Shown one piece after another: positions 34,386-43,873 of a stretch of DNA of 64,000 bases. The DNA is taken from assembly GCA_030653435.1 (NCBI GenBank), contig JAURZI010000035.1, positions 62,001-126,000 of the forward strand, in the 5' to 3' direction. This stretch comes from Methylovulum sp. GTDB taxonomy: Bacteria > Pseudomonadota > Gammaproteobacteria > Methylococcales > Methylomonadaceae. Positions within the stretch are counted from its first letter, which is position 1. Every line of letters begins with the position of its first letter. Both the position numbers and the translations under genes were made by a program. The notes beneath the pieces are model-generated. The model was not told where the DNA came from and searched no databases. It worked only from the letters and a program-made list of their open reading frames with translations.

Positions 34386-37040
34386 ATGTCATCAAAAAGC
34401 CGTACTCATAACCTGCTTGCCCGCTGGGGGAGCTGGAGCCTTAACCATCCTGTTGTGCTGCTGTCAATCGCCGGACTGCTCATTTTTTCCGCATGGCAAT
34501 ACACGGCCGCTAATTTGAGCATCAATACCGATACCACAGAACTGGTCGCCCCCGATGCGCCGTTTCAGCAAAACCGACGGCATTTTGAAAAAGAATTCCC
34601 TCAGGATATGCGTACGATTTTACTTGTTCTGGAATCCGAAACCCCGGAATTGACCCGGGCGGCTACGACACGGCTCAGCCGCTTGTTGAACACCGACCGC
34701 GATAATTTTGATTCCGTCTACACGCCCAACGATAACGCATTTTTTCGTCGGAATGGTTTGCTTTATCTCGATCTTGATGATTTGCAAAATTTATCGGCGA
34801 CGATGTCGGAAGCCCAGCCGTTTATCGGCAGGATTTCACAGGAAACGCATTTGGGCGGCTTTTTTTCAATACTCGACGATGCGCTGACCTCGTCAGACGG
34901 AAACACGGACTTGCCGATTGATTTGCCGTCGCTGATCAATAAAGTATCGGCGGCGTTGCACACTTCGGTCAATAACGGTGATGCGTTGCTGTCTTGGGAA
35001 GAGTTGATAGCCAGTAAAAAAATAGCGGCAAAAAGCAGCTTTATTATTGTCAGGCCCAAGCTGGATTACACTCAGATTCGCCCCGCTAAAAATGCGATTG
35101 ATGTCATGCGTAAAGCCGTCAATGACATTCAGGAACCGGGTTTGCCCGCAGTCAAGGTTTGGATAACCGGCGAGGTGGGGCTTGAAGATGACGAGTTGTC
35201 GGGCATGAGCACCGGCACATTTACCGCCAGCCTCTTTTCGGTGGTCTTGGTATTGGGTATTTTATTGCTGGCGTATCGTTCGGTTTTCTTAACCCTGGCC
35301 ACGCTGATTACCTTGGCCTTAGGCATGATTTTATGCGGTGCGTTTGCGGCTTTGGCAGTCAAAGAGTTGAATTTGATTTCCGTGGCTTTCGCCGTGTCGA
35401 ATATCGGTTTGGGTGTGGAATATGCCATCCATTTTTGTTTGCGTTACCGCGACAACCTGGGCCATCATCTCGGCCGCGACAAGGCCATACGCGGCACCTT
35501 GATTTCGACCAGCCCTTCATTACTGCTATGTGCAGGCACGACGGCCATAGGACTGTATGCGTTTATACCCACCGATTACAAAGGCGTATCCGAACTCGGT
35601 TTGCTGGCCGGCACGAGCTTGTTTATCTGTCTGTTTGTGACGCTGACGGTATTGCCGGTGCTGCTGAAAATTATCCCTGTGCAGTTGTCGCACTTGCCCG
35701 TGGCACAGGAGACCGGGTTTATCCGGCTGCCTGAAAAACTGGCGGGTTTTACGCTGCATTTCGCAAAACCGATTACGATAGTCGTCGGTATACTTGCGCT
35801 TATTTCAAGCGTGCTGGTGACGGATGTCCAGACGGATTTTAACCCTGTTAACCTGCGCGATCCGAATACGGACTCGGTTATTGCGTTCAAGCATCTCATA
35901 AAAGATAAAGATAACACGCCGATGACGTTGACGGTTTTGGCTAAGGACGAAAATGCGGCTAAAGCCTTGCAGAAAAAACTGGGGTCACTGGCAAGCGTTG
36001 ATAAGACCGTCAGTTTTTTTGATTTTTTACCGGCCGACCAGGACGAAAAATTGGCGGTGATAGAAGAGATGGCGTTGACACTGGGATTGAATTTAAAAAA
36101 ATTTCCGGCGCTAAAATCCGATTATGACCCTGTCGATAGTATTCAACATCTGATAAAAACCATAGATCAGGTTTTGCCTAAGCAAACCGATGCCAAGGAA
36201 ATCAATATATTAACAGGTTTTAAAGCAGAGTTGCAGGGCATGTTGGTCGAGCTTGACACGCGTCAGCAAACCAGCCGCCGCCTGTTTCTTGACAAAGTGC
36301 AATCCACGTTATTGGGCACCCTGCCCGGTGTGATGAATGATTTGTTAACCGGCCTGGATGCCAGGGGGCTTGTGCTGAATGATATTCCGGCCGACATCAG
36401 GGAAAGGTGGTTGAGCAAGGACGGGTGGTATCGTATACAGATATATGCCAAGAAAGATTTGAATGATCTGACCAATCTGGAAGCCTTTATCACCGATGTG
36501 CAATCGGTTGCGCCGGAAACGACGGATTTGCCGATCATGTACTGGGAGTCGATGAAAGCGGTTGTCGGTGCTTTCGAGCAAGCCATTACCATAGCGTTGA
36601 TCACTATTGCGCTAGTGTTATACGGTATCCGCCGCAATATCACCGATACCCTGTTGATTATGACGCCGCTGATGCTGGCCGGACTATTTACGATGGCCAG
36701 CACCGTGATTACCCATACCCCGATCAATTTTGCCAATATTATCGCGTTACCGCTGTTATTGGGATTTGGCGTCGATAACGGCATACATATGGTGGAAAAG
36801 CTGCGGCATTCGCTGTCTGAAAAACAGAATATCTACCAATCCAGCACCGCCCGGGCGATGTTTTACGGCGCATTGACGACCAGTTCCAGTTTTGCAGGTC
36901 TAGCCTTTTCGCCGCATCAAGGCATCGCCAGCATGGGCTTGGTGATTACAATAGGTATTTTCTGGATTATGACCAGCACGTTTGTCATTTTGCCGGCCTT
37001 GAGCAAATTAGTCCTGAAGCCGCAGGCAACTCCGGTTTGA
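34386..37040 (+). CDS. hpnN: Hopanoid-type MMPL/RND transporter (HpnN-like)
   Basis: 884 residues. Helix 1 at about 22-40 is followed by a large periplasmic domain (LSINTDTTELVAPDAPFQQNRRHFEKEFPQD). Then come five helices including GLGVEYAIHFCLRYRDNL, a second periplasmic domain, and six C-terminal helices with LLLGFGVDNGIHMVEKLRH. This duplicated arrangement and the TTELVAPD-type start are those of HpnN, which moves hopanoids from the inner to the outer membrane. No other hopanoid gene is present nearby. Hopanoid-making methanotrophs carry this gene, which supports the host assignment. Confidence 0.88.
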   Translation: MSSKSRTHNLLARWGSWSLNHPVVLLSIAGLLIFSAWQYTAANLSINTDTTELVAPDAPFQQNRRHFEKEFPQDMRTILLVLESETPELTRAATTRLSRLLNTDRDNFDSVYTPNDNAFFRRNGLLYLDLDDLQNLSATMSEAQPFIGRISQETHLGGFFSILDDALTSSDGNTDLPIDLPSLINKVSAALHTSVNNGDALLSWEELIASKKIAAKSSFIIVRPKLDYTQIRPAKNAIDVMRKAVNDIQEPGLPAVKVWITGEVGLEDDELSGMSTGTFTASLFSVVLVLGILLLAYRSVFLTLATLITLALGMILCGAFAALAVKELNLISVAFAVSNIGLGVEYAIHFCLRYRDNLGHHLGRDKAIRGTLISTSPSLLLCAGTTAIGLYAFIPTDYKGVSELGLLAGTSLFICLFVTLTVLPVLLKIIPVQLSHLPVAQETGFIRLPEKLAGFTLHFAKPITIVVGILALISSVLVTDVQTDFNPVNLRDPNTDSVIAFKHLIKDKDNTPMTLTVLAKDENAAKALQKKLGSLASVDKTVSFFDFLPADQDEKLAVIEEMALTLGLNLKKFPALKSDYDPVDSIQHLIKTIDQVLPKQTDAKEINILTGFKAELQGMLVELDTRQQTSRRLFLDKVQSTLLGTLPGVMNDLLTGLDARGLVLNDIPADIRERWLSKDGWYRIQIYAKKDLNDLTNLEAFITDVQSVAPETTDLPIMYWESMKAVVGAFEQAITIALITIALVLYGIRRNITDTLLIMTPLMLAGLFTMASTVITHTPINFANIIALPLLLGFGVDNGIHMVEKLRHSLSEKQNIYQSSTARAMFYGALTTSSSFAGLAFSPHQGIASMGLVITIGIFWIMTSTFVILPALSKLVLKPQATPV

Positions 37041-37175
37041 CCGGGCTTGGTGTTTGCTTTTATGCAGTGTTGCGCTTAACGGCTATGCAGGGTGTGTCGC
37101 ATGCCATGAACATGCCTGCGGAATGTTTTGCTGTAAGGCGTGCACGAATTTACCTCACACGGTCACAATACGGTT

Positions 37176-37238
37176 TACGCATCGCGTATCTTTTCATTGA
37201 TTTTTATCACCATTCTAAAAAGGTACGCTATGCGTACC
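37176..37238. repeat. Two REP-like palindromes between convergent genes
   Basis: TACGC-ATC-GCGTA lies at 37176-37188, and AGGTACGC-TAT-GCGTACCT forms an 8-bp stem at 37221-37239. The arms GGTACGC/GCGTACC equal those inside nasA at 4083-4099. They fill part of the gap between hpnN and the convergent di-haem peroxidase gene. Confidence 0.5.
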
Positions 37239-37248
37239 TACATAAAAA

Positions 37249-37264
37249 AACCGAAAATTCGGTT
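37249..37264. terminator. Terminator-like palindrome between convergent genes
   Basis: AACCGAA-AA-TTCGGTT, with a run of A on the left (37244-37250). On the minus strand this gives a stem followed by T residues, but the minus gene ends at 37379, 115 bp earlier; a bidirectional role for hpnN and the peroxidase gene is plausible. Confidence 0.5.
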
Positions 37265-37378
37265 ATTCAGAGCATAAGTTTTCGCTGGTAAATCCTGCCG
37301 CGCCCTCTGCCAGACTATATCCTGTCTGGTTGGGGGCACGGCAGTTAAGCACGGTTATCTGAGGCTACAGTCCCCCGG

Positions 37379-39523
37379 TTAAGGCCGCAGGTATTGCTGG
37401 AAGGGTTTTAATGGCCCCAATGCCGCATCCCGCCCCTGTTGCCCTACTGCGGGTATGTTCAAATATACATCTTGGGCTTGTTCGGGATTTTGCGGATCTG
37501 CGGCTGGTTTATGCCCGTTAGGCACACTCAGTTGCGGGTGGTCGAACGGAGCACGTTCCCAGCGTACCCGCTCATCGGTCAGAGATTTCAGAAAAGCCAC
37601 CAGATCGGCCTTTTCGTGTGCGCTGATAGTTTGTGGGAATACCAGGGTGGCGAAGTGGTGGGCGTTATTGAAATTGCCGCCGCGAAAATAAAAGTCGACG
37701 ACTTGCTCCAGCGTCAGCAGGCTGCCGTTATGCATATAAGGGCCGGTCAGTTCGATGTTACGCAACGACGGCACTTTAAATGCGCCGTTTACGGCAACCA
37801 AGGCCCTGCCGTCGTTCTTTTTTTCCAGCTCCGCCTTAAGTACGGCGATTTTCGGTATTTTCGCGTAGACAGCACGGTCGCCACAACTGCCAACGATGCG
37901 GGGATCTGGGATGAGTTCGCTGCTGAGGTAATCTTGTGCAAACGCATTGTCCAGATCGCAGGAGTTGACTACCACCGGATCAATCATGGCTGCCCCTGTC
38001 AACAGCTGTTGCAAATACTGTTCACTGAACGATAACGGGTGACCAAATGGATCAACGCCGCCAACGCCGGGATCGCTATTGGCCGGTGTGACGCTGGTGT
38101 TGAAATAACCTTCATCGATCATGCCCTGGGCCACGCCATTGCCGCTGAAAGCGCCGTTTATAGTTTTACGGTTAACCAAGCGTAATGATGAGAACGCATC
38201 GGATAACGTGTAAATATCGGGATGCGCGGCGGAGGACAGGGTTGGCCCTTTATGGCATTCGGAGCAATGGGAGTTAAGGAAAACTTTCAAGCCCCGTTGC
38301 TGACGACGATCCAATCCTTCGGGCATTTGGGGGAAACCTGCCAGACGCGGGGTATCGAAAGGCGTTTGGTCGGAAACTAGGGTTTGTTGATAAGTTTGCA
38401 GAGCGAGACCGAAAAACAGCGAAAAATTGGCTTCGATTTGTGTATAAGGCGTTGCTCCAGCACCGGCCGGCTGCCCGAATTGGCCGATTCCTGACCAGTA
38501 TCGCGGCGCAAAAGCGGCTTTTATCAAGGTTTCATATGTCGTGTTTAGCCCTTGGCCTGAAACATCCCGCAGTTCTGCAAGCACGCTGTCTTCTGGATGG
38601 ATCTCTTGGCTTGCCAACGGACGGCGCGTTAATAATTTGCGTGCAATATCGGGTAAGCCCCGTTGCTGGCAAGACATTTCCGAAGCATTGACAGGCGGCG
38701 CTACGGCCTGGGATGCCAAGGAAGCGTTTTCCAAACGTAGCGCTTGTTTGCTGACGGTGTTGTCTGGCCCGACCACCCAGATGCCCGCATTGGGGTCACG
38801 GACGCCATATACCGAAACGCCATTAAAAATATTATTGGCGCGTCCGTCCCAGAAATTACGGAAATTATAGCCGGCGTTGATGACGCTGGGCGCTTGTCTG
38901 GATTGGACCTGACGGGTGTTTAGGTTGTCCAGGTGGAAAATGGCATCGGTTTCCGGGGTGCAGTTATCGCGTTCGCCATCAAGTTCGCCGAGACTGTTAA
39001 ACTGGGCCAAAAATACTCCCGCCGATGAAACGATGTCATCCGTGTTGAACAACACCGCCGAGTCTTTGTTGTTGGGGTTGGCGAGCCGGTACAACGGAAA
39101 ATCACTGCGTCTGAGCTTGTAATTGGGGCCGCCACTGCCGCCTGACGCAGTCGCTTCGAAAGTCAGCGTCGTTGGCGCCCGTTTATGGAATTGTCCGGGC
39201 GATAGCTGGTTTTTGACGCGCCCGTCAGCACCGGCGTGAAAGTGGCAGGAGGCGCAGGCCATGCCGTCGCTGCCGACATTGACATCCCAGAATAAAGCTT
39301 TGCCGAGCTGGGTCGCGGCGGCTTTGTCGATGATGATCGGGTTATCGCCATCAAATAAGCCCGGTGTGGCAGGGACGTCGACGCCTTGTAGCGAGGGCGG
39401 TGTGTTGCCGTGTGCGGCTACCTCGCCAGCCAGCAATGTGGCAAGCAAAAATAGGGTGCCGGGTGCAACAAGACCTCGAATTCCTGAAGCTGACACCGTG
39501 TTTAAACCGTGACCTGTTTTCAT
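37379..39523 (-). CDS. corB: Di-haem cytochrome c peroxidase-family surface protein (SACCP/CorB-like)
   Basis: 714 residues with a signal peptide (hydrophobic about 20-36, ending EVAAHG). Two haem c sites: CASCH at 90-94 and CSECH at 420-424. Typical MauG/CcpA blocks are KALFWDVNVGSDG, APSVINAGYNFRNFWDGRA and FKVPSLRNIELTGPYMHNGSL. It is about twice the length of classical CcpA and matches the long surface-associated peroxidase relative that accompanies MopE/CorA in methanotrophs. It lies 407 bp downstream of the CorA-like gene on the same strand. Expected location is the cell surface or periplasm; peroxidase activity is not established for this subfamily. Confidence 0.82.
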   Translation of the reverse strand: MKTGHGLNTVSASGIRGLVAPGTLFLLATLLAGEVAAHGNTPPSLQGVDVPATPGLFDGDNPIIIDKAAATQLGKALFWDVNVGSDGMACASCHFHAGADGRVKNQLSPGQFHKRAPTTLTFEATASGGSGGPNYKLRRSDFPLYRLANPNNKDSAVLFNTDDIVSSAGVFLAQFNSLGELDGERDNCTPETDAIFHLDNLNTRQVQSRQAPSVINAGYNFRNFWDGRANNIFNGVSVYGVRDPNAGIWVVGPDNTVSKQALRLENASLASQAVAPPVNASEMSCQQRGLPDIARKLLTRRPLASQEIHPEDSVLAELRDVSGQGLNTTYETLIKAAFAPRYWSGIGQFGQPAGAGATPYTQIEANFSLFFGLALQTYQQTLVSDQTPFDTPRLAGFPQMPEGLDRRQQRGLKVFLNSHCSECHKGPTLSSAAHPDIYTLSDAFSSLRLVNRKTINGAFSGNGVAQGMIDEGYFNTSVTPANSDPGVGGVDPFGHPLSFSEQYLQQLLTGAAMIDPVVVNSCDLDNAFAQDYLSSELIPDPRIVGSCGDRAVYAKIPKIAVLKAELEKKNDGRALVAVNGAFKVPSLRNIELTGPYMHNGSLLTLEQVVDFYFRGGNFNNAHHFATLVFPQTISAHEKADLVAFLKSLTDERVRWERAPFDHPQLSVPNGHKPAADPQNPEQAQDVYLNIPAVGQQGRDAALGPLKPFQQYLRP

Positions 39524-39930
39524 AAGTTACCTATTGAGTAATGTTTTTTTTGGAATCTTGCGGCCTTTAGCTTAAGGCGCTGTTTGTCCTGTTTGGGGCG
39601 ATACGATCAGGGGCATGGTTGCAATATATACGCTGAGAGATCACATCCGGTTTTTTTGCAGGGTGGACATCGGGTATCTTTATATTAGTATAAATCAATA
39701 TGAAAAGTATACGAAGGGCGCCCTACGAAGGCGTGGGAGCCGTAAACATGACCCAGCGAAATATAGTGTGCGTGCCGAAGCATAGCGGCGATATGGCGGG
39801 TGATCGGCTCTTTGCCCAGAGGAAGTAAACAATTGTCCTGTTGTTGCGCCATGTGGTTTAAGGGCTCGCGGTTCCCCACCGCAGCCTGCTGGCTGCGGTG
39901 GTTCCCCATAGGAAATGCTACGAAAACCGC
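39524..39930. other. Gap between corB- and corA-like genes
   Basis: A minus-strand frame at 39685-39909 could encode 74 residues but shows no recognisable domain and runs through the hairpin described next, so I do not call it. The rest appears empty. The length of the gap allows a separate promoter for the di-haem gene. Confidence 0.4.
39877..39900 (-). terminator. Strong hairpin after corA-like gene
   Basis: CACCGCAGCC-TGCT-GGCTGCGGTG, a perfect 10-bp stem with a 4-nt loop, 30 bp after the minus-strand stop. It is bracketed by GTTCCCC at 39871-39877 and 39901-39907. With no T-run it may be a partial terminator that reduces read-through into the di-haem gene. Confidence 0.5.
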
Positions 39931-40572
39931 TTAGGGCGCAGTAACGGTCACATTAACATTGACATTGTATTTTAAAGAGCTGTCAACGCCTGCGTCAGGG
40001 TTAAAGCCACCGACTACGAACATGTAATGGCCTGTGCGTGGCGCTTTGAAAGTCAGTTCCAATTGGCCTGCAACCCCGTCTGTTTTAGGGTGCATGATGG
40101 TCACCCTTTTAGTGTTGCCGTCCCGGTCATAGGCGTGGGCAATATGGCGCATGATGATATTGCCCAATGCTTCGCCGGTGGTTTCATTGGTTGCTCCAAA
40201 TTTAGTGAAATTGGCGTTTTGTGGGTAAAAATGATCAACGACATAATTGTCGGGTGCCGTGTCGTCTGCGCCCCGGAACCAGACGGTGATACCCGGATGG
40301 ATGCCGGCGTCGGCTGCCACCATTTTGATCGTCACCAGTTCGCCTCTCTTGGCGTTAACCGTTCCCCAGTCGGAACTGTGTGTCCAGCCCATGTCGCCAA
40401 ATGCCGGATCACGCCAGCCTTTACTTCTGACGGAAAAAACATCATCGGTGACTTCAGGAGTAAAATCGAAGGTGCTGGAGGGTATTGTTGCCGCTTGGCT
40501 TGCAGTGGCAACCAGCAGGCCGGCTGCAACTAAAGATATGAAACGAGCTACTTGTTTACTTTTTGCTTTCAT
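39931..40572 (-). CDS. corA: CorA/MopE-type copper-binding surface protein
   Basis: 213 residues with a signal peptide ending TASQAA. The mature chain has GWTHSSDWG with Trp63 and His65, and VVDHFYPQN with His114. In CorA of Methylomicrobium album and MopE of Methylococcus capsulatus the copper site is two histidines and a tryptophan oxidised to kynurenine, with a Trp-x-His pair and a later His; I recall CorA numbering of 62, 64 and 114, very close to this. The blocks IHPGITVWFRG and NIIMRHIAHAYD also fit. It is therefore a likely copper-repressed surface protein for copper capture. The SACCP/CorB-like gene lies downstream and a sigma-54-type promoter upstream. Confidence 0.8.
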   Translation of the reverse strand: MKAKSKQVARFISLVAAGLLVATASQAATIPSSTFDFTPEVTDDVFSVRSKGWRDPAFGDMGWTHSSDWGTVNAKRGELVTIKMVAADAGIHPGITVWFRGADDTAPDNYVVDHFYPQNANFTKFGATNETTGEALGNIIMRHIAHAYDRDGNTKRVTIMHPKTDGVAGQLELTFKAPRTGHYMFVVGGFNPDAGVDSSLKYNVNVNVTVTAP

Positions 40573-40695
40573 TGATTTGTTCCTGTGTTAAAGATATGGA
40601 GGTTCAAGGGGTACTCAAACGGGCTGTTTTTCAATTATCTTCGGTGATAATCGTTTAAACAGAAGCACAACAACAGCGTGTTGTGCAGTATTAAA

Positions 40696-40711
40696 AGCAT
40701 GCTTTGTGCCA
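40696..40711 (-). promoter_or_regulatory. Sigma-54-type promoter for corA-like gene
   Basis: On the minus strand TGGCAC-AAAGC-ATGCT gives the -24 GG and -12 GC with ten bases between, close to the consensus TGGCAC-N5-TTGCW. It is 124 bp upstream of the start. From memory, the related mopE gene is also read from a sigma-54 promoter. An enhancer-binding activator would be needed; none is encoded in the window. The remaining 40573-41210 gap is AT-rich and holds no gene. Confidence 0.55.
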
Positions 40712-41210
40712 TAGATACTTTTAATAATTAAATTAATTACTTATGAATTAAGGCTGGGGTTTTTAAAATTAAACTAGGTTATATGGCTTAATCCATAATT
40801 AATAATATGCTAAATAACCTATTTTCTCGTTGTGCCGAAAATGCGGGCGCTTTAATACGATGAAAATACCTTTAAATCAATAAGGTAAATGTTAAGCCGG
40901 AAATTCGGATGTAGTCAGTAACTTGGCATGTAGAGCAGTGATTTAGTTATTTTACTTATAAAACAAGATGTTGTTTTTTAGTAAATTCGGCTTTTAATTA
41001 AACTGTGTTATTTAGCTTATATTATTTTCAACGCTGGCTAGCGAGGTGCCATGCTATTTTTTTGTATTGCCTTGCATTTTCAATACATGGGTGGTGGAAT
41101 CTACACTTGTTGAGATAGTTTTTATGTAGTTTATGGTAGATTCGTTCTTTTCTTGGCTCTTGTAGAATTATTTTTGTTATAACGGCCACCGACCTAATTT
41201 CATACTGATC

Positions 41211-43544
41211 ATGATATTGACAAGTCTATTTTTAGGCGTATTGGTAAATTTTTCTTATCTGTTTGCCAGCCGTTTTTTCCCGGAACTGGATGCCCAAGCC
41301 GGTCCACTGATATTTAACGGTTTGCTCGGCATTTTTTTGTTGATTATCTATTCCCGAAAAGCCCGCGAAAATCGGTCGGTGGAACAAGTTGTGCAGCAGC
41401 ATCGGCTAACAGGAAACCATGCCGTGCATGATGAAACTAATATGCTATCGGATGAACCTGAGCTATTGGATTGCCTGCCTGATTTTCTTTGTTTAAAAGA
41501 TAAAGACGGGCGTTGGCTGAAGGCCAGCCACAATTATTTGCTGGGTTTTAATTTGCAGGATGCCGAATATAGAGGCAAAACCGATGACGAGCTTGCCCAA
41601 TATCCGCAGAGTAACCTGCGGGCATTGAAGCTGAGCGCTATTCAGGATAAGAGTGCTTGGCATTTGGGGCGCCCGGTAAAGGAAACCCGGTTAATTTCTT
41701 CTGCGGACCAAAAAAAAAGGACATTGGAAATTACCAGGACGCCAGTGTTCGACAGTGCCAAAAGCCGCTCAAAACTGATTCTGACCGGACATTTTATTGA
41801 TGAGGACGAACGCATAAAAGGGGATGGGTTTGCTTATGTGTTGCAAACGTGCCATCTGAATATTGTGTTTTTAGATGCGGATTTCAGGGTTAGCCGCGTC
41901 AACAATACGTTTTCGGAGCTCACTGGGTACGGTGCTGATGACATAGCCAACAAACCGTTGTCCTTGCTGATAGATGGTCAGTTTGAGTTGGCGCACCGGG
42001 ATTTTTTGGTGCTTGGCAATGTGCGGACATGGTCCGGTGAGTTGGTTTGTCGGCACAAGAGCGGCCAGCTTTTTCCGATAAAGTTGGAAATTACTGAGAT
42101 AGCAAAAGATACGCAGGCTGTTGTTTATTTTGCGACGTTGCTTGATATCACCCGTCAGAAGCAATCTGAAAAACGCATTATGCAGATTGCCCACTACGAT
42201 GATTTGACAGGTTTGGCTAATCGGGCGATGTATTTTGATCGTTTAAGCCGATTTATATCGGAACAAAAACAGGACAATTTGCATGCCGTCATTTTTTGTA
42301 TCAACCTCGACCGTTTTAAAGCGGTCAACGATGCTTTAGGTCATGATGCCGGCAACCAATTGTTGAAAGAGGCGGCAATCCGGTTGCGGTCACTAATGGG
42401 CGGTCGCGATGTTGTGGCGCGTTTGGGTGGCGATGAATTCGCCCTGTTGATTCTAAACGAAAAAGCCCATGAACAGGCGATGTATTCAGCGTCGATGATT
42501 GCAGGGGAGGTACTGCATAAATTGTCGGAGGCATTTTATATCCACAAACACGATGTTTTTGTCGGCGCCAGCATTGGTATCGCCATTTACCCCGAAGACG
42601 GCGCTTCCGCCGAAATTCTGTTAAAGCACGCAGATGCTGCGATGTACGAAGCAAAGCGGCAAGGCCGAAGCAACTATCAATTCTATAAAAAAGATTTTGT
42701 CAATGCGGCTCAAGATCGGCATTTGATGGAATTTAATTTACGCAAGGCCATTGAAAAAAACGAGTTGCAGCTGTATTACCAACCGCAATACTACGCTGTC
42801 GACGGGAAGATTTTTGGCGCAGAGGTTTTGATCCGTTGGCTGCATGGTGCGGATGGGGAAACTAAAATGATTTCGCCTGACCGCTTCATCGCTATCGCTG
42901 AAGAAACCGGCTACATCATTGAAATGGGTGTGTGGATTATGCGTACAGCCTGTCGACAGCTTAAAACCTGGCTGGATGATGGCTATAGTTTGCAGCAAGT
43001 TTCAGTCAATGTGTCTGCGCGGCAGTTTACGGATAACCAGTTTTTGCAAACGGTCGAAGATGCGCTGTGCGATGCACAGCTGCCGGCCCGGTATTTGGAA
43101 TTGGAGCTCACGGAATCTCTGTTGGTCGGCGACATCAAGCAAATCGAACTGCAATTGCACCGGTTAAAGAAAATGGGCATAAAAATTGCTCTTGACGATT
43201 TTGGCACCGGTTATTCTTCGTTATCGTATTTAAAAAACTTGCCGATTGATGTCTTGAAAATTGACCAGTCTTTTATCAGAAACATGACCCTGAACTCGAA
43301 AGATGCGAGGTTAGCCGCAGCGATTATAAAAATGGGACATTCGCTAGGTCAAAAAGTGATTGCCGAGGGTGTCGAAACCGAACAGCAGCTGGTGTATTTA
43401 ACGCATCGTGGCTGCGATCTTATCCAGGGTTACTATTTCAGCCCACCGTTGCCTGTTAATAAAATGACGGCGCTACTGATCTCTGAGCTAGAAAGCTATG
43501 GGGCGGAGAATAAAAGGGTCAAGTCGTTTGAGTCTACGTTTTAG
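41211..43544 (+). CDS. PAS-GGDEF-EAL cyclic-di-GMP signalling protein
   Basis: 777 residues. A short N-terminal membrane segment region (1-45, two helices), two PAS-like domains (about 85-185 and 205-320; VFLDADFRVSRVNNTFSELTGYG), then a GGDEF domain with intact active loop RLGGDEFALLI (about 403-413) and an EAL domain. The EAL motif reads EVLIRW at about 536; the metal-binding DDFGTGYSSLSYL and late blocks (QSFIRNM, IAEGVETEQQ) are complete. It could make or degrade cyclic-di-GMP, or both. It diverges from the corA-like gene across 640 bp. A small terminator follows. Confidence 0.93.
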   Translation: MILTSLFLGVLVNFSYLFASRFFPELDAQAGPLIFNGLLGIFLLIIYSRKARENRSVEQVVQQHRLTGNHAVHDETNMLSDEPELLDCLPDFLCLKDKDGRWLKASHNYLLGFNLQDAEYRGKTDDELAQYPQSNLRALKLSAIQDKSAWHLGRPVKETRLISSADQKKRTLEITRTPVFDSAKSRSKLILTGHFIDEDERIKGDGFAYVLQTCHLNIVFLDADFRVSRVNNTFSELTGYGADDIANKPLSLLIDGQFELAHRDFLVLGNVRTWSGELVCRHKSGQLFPIKLEITEIAKDTQAVVYFATLLDITRQKQSEKRIMQIAHYDDLTGLANRAMYFDRLSRFISEQKQDNLHAVIFCINLDRFKAVNDALGHDAGNQLLKEAAIRLRSLMGGRDVVARLGGDEFALLILNEKAHEQAMYSASMIAGEVLHKLSEAFYIHKHDVFVGASIGIAIYPEDGASAEILLKHADAAMYEAKRQGRSNYQFYKKDFVNAAQDRHLMEFNLRKAIEKNELQLYYQPQYYAVDGKIFGAEVLIRWLHGADGETKMISPDRFIAIAEETGYIIEMGVWIMRTACRQLKTWLDDGYSLQQVSVNVSARQFTDNQFLQTVEDALCDAQLPARYLELELTESLLVGDIKQIELQLHRLKKMGIKIALDDFGTGYSSLSYLKNLPIDVLKIDQSFIRNMTLNSKDARLAAAIIKMGHSLGQKVIAEGVETEQQLVYLTHRGCDLIQGYYFSPPLPVNKMTALLISELESYGAENKRVKSFESTF

Positions 43545-43562
43545 CTGCCCGCTGTTTTTAAC

Positions 43563-43579
43563 AACGGATAGCCGTTTTT
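43563..43579 (+). terminator. Small terminator after GGDEF-EAL gene
   Basis: AACGG-ATAG-CCGTT followed by a short T-run, 18 bp after the stop. The stem is only five pairs. Confidence 0.45.
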
Positions 43580-43620
43580 CAATGTGGCAAAGTACCGGCG
43601 TTTGAACCGTTAAAAAGTCA

Positions 43621-43665
43621 AAACAGGCAAAAACAGGCAAAGGTCGAGCTAATAAACGCCTGTTT
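43621..43665. promoter_or_regulatory. Tandem and inverted repeat upstream of the pyruvate dehydrogenase operon
   Basis: AAACAGGCAA occurs twice in tandem (43621-43630, 43631-43640), and GCCTGTTT at 43658-43665 is the inverse of AAACAGGC. A 10-bp period places the direct copies on one DNA face. It lies 209-253 bp before aceE in an otherwise empty 329-bp gap. A regulator site is inference; it does not match the enterobacterial PdhR box. Confidence 0.35.
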
Positions 43666-43873
43666 ACTTGGTAACTGATTAAAACGGGTGCATTGCTTCC
43701 CTTCATTTGTATATACTATGCACAGCTACCAGCTCTTTCGGCCGCTTCGATTCTTGTTGAGATTTCGTAGCAAGGCCAACATCACCATAGTCCAAGTAAT
43801 GACTTTTACAGCCATGCGCCATCTAGCGACACGATCAAACCCCCCACAGGATCAAACCCAACAGGATTAACCA

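Noticed and set aside
37037-37291. 84-residue frame after hpnN
   Set aside because: It starts on the hpnN stop without a binding site and runs through the two REP-like palindromes and the terminator.
39685-39909. Minus-strand 74-residue frame between the corB- and corA-like genes
   Set aside because: It includes the strong hairpin at 39877-39900 and shows no domain or clear start signal.
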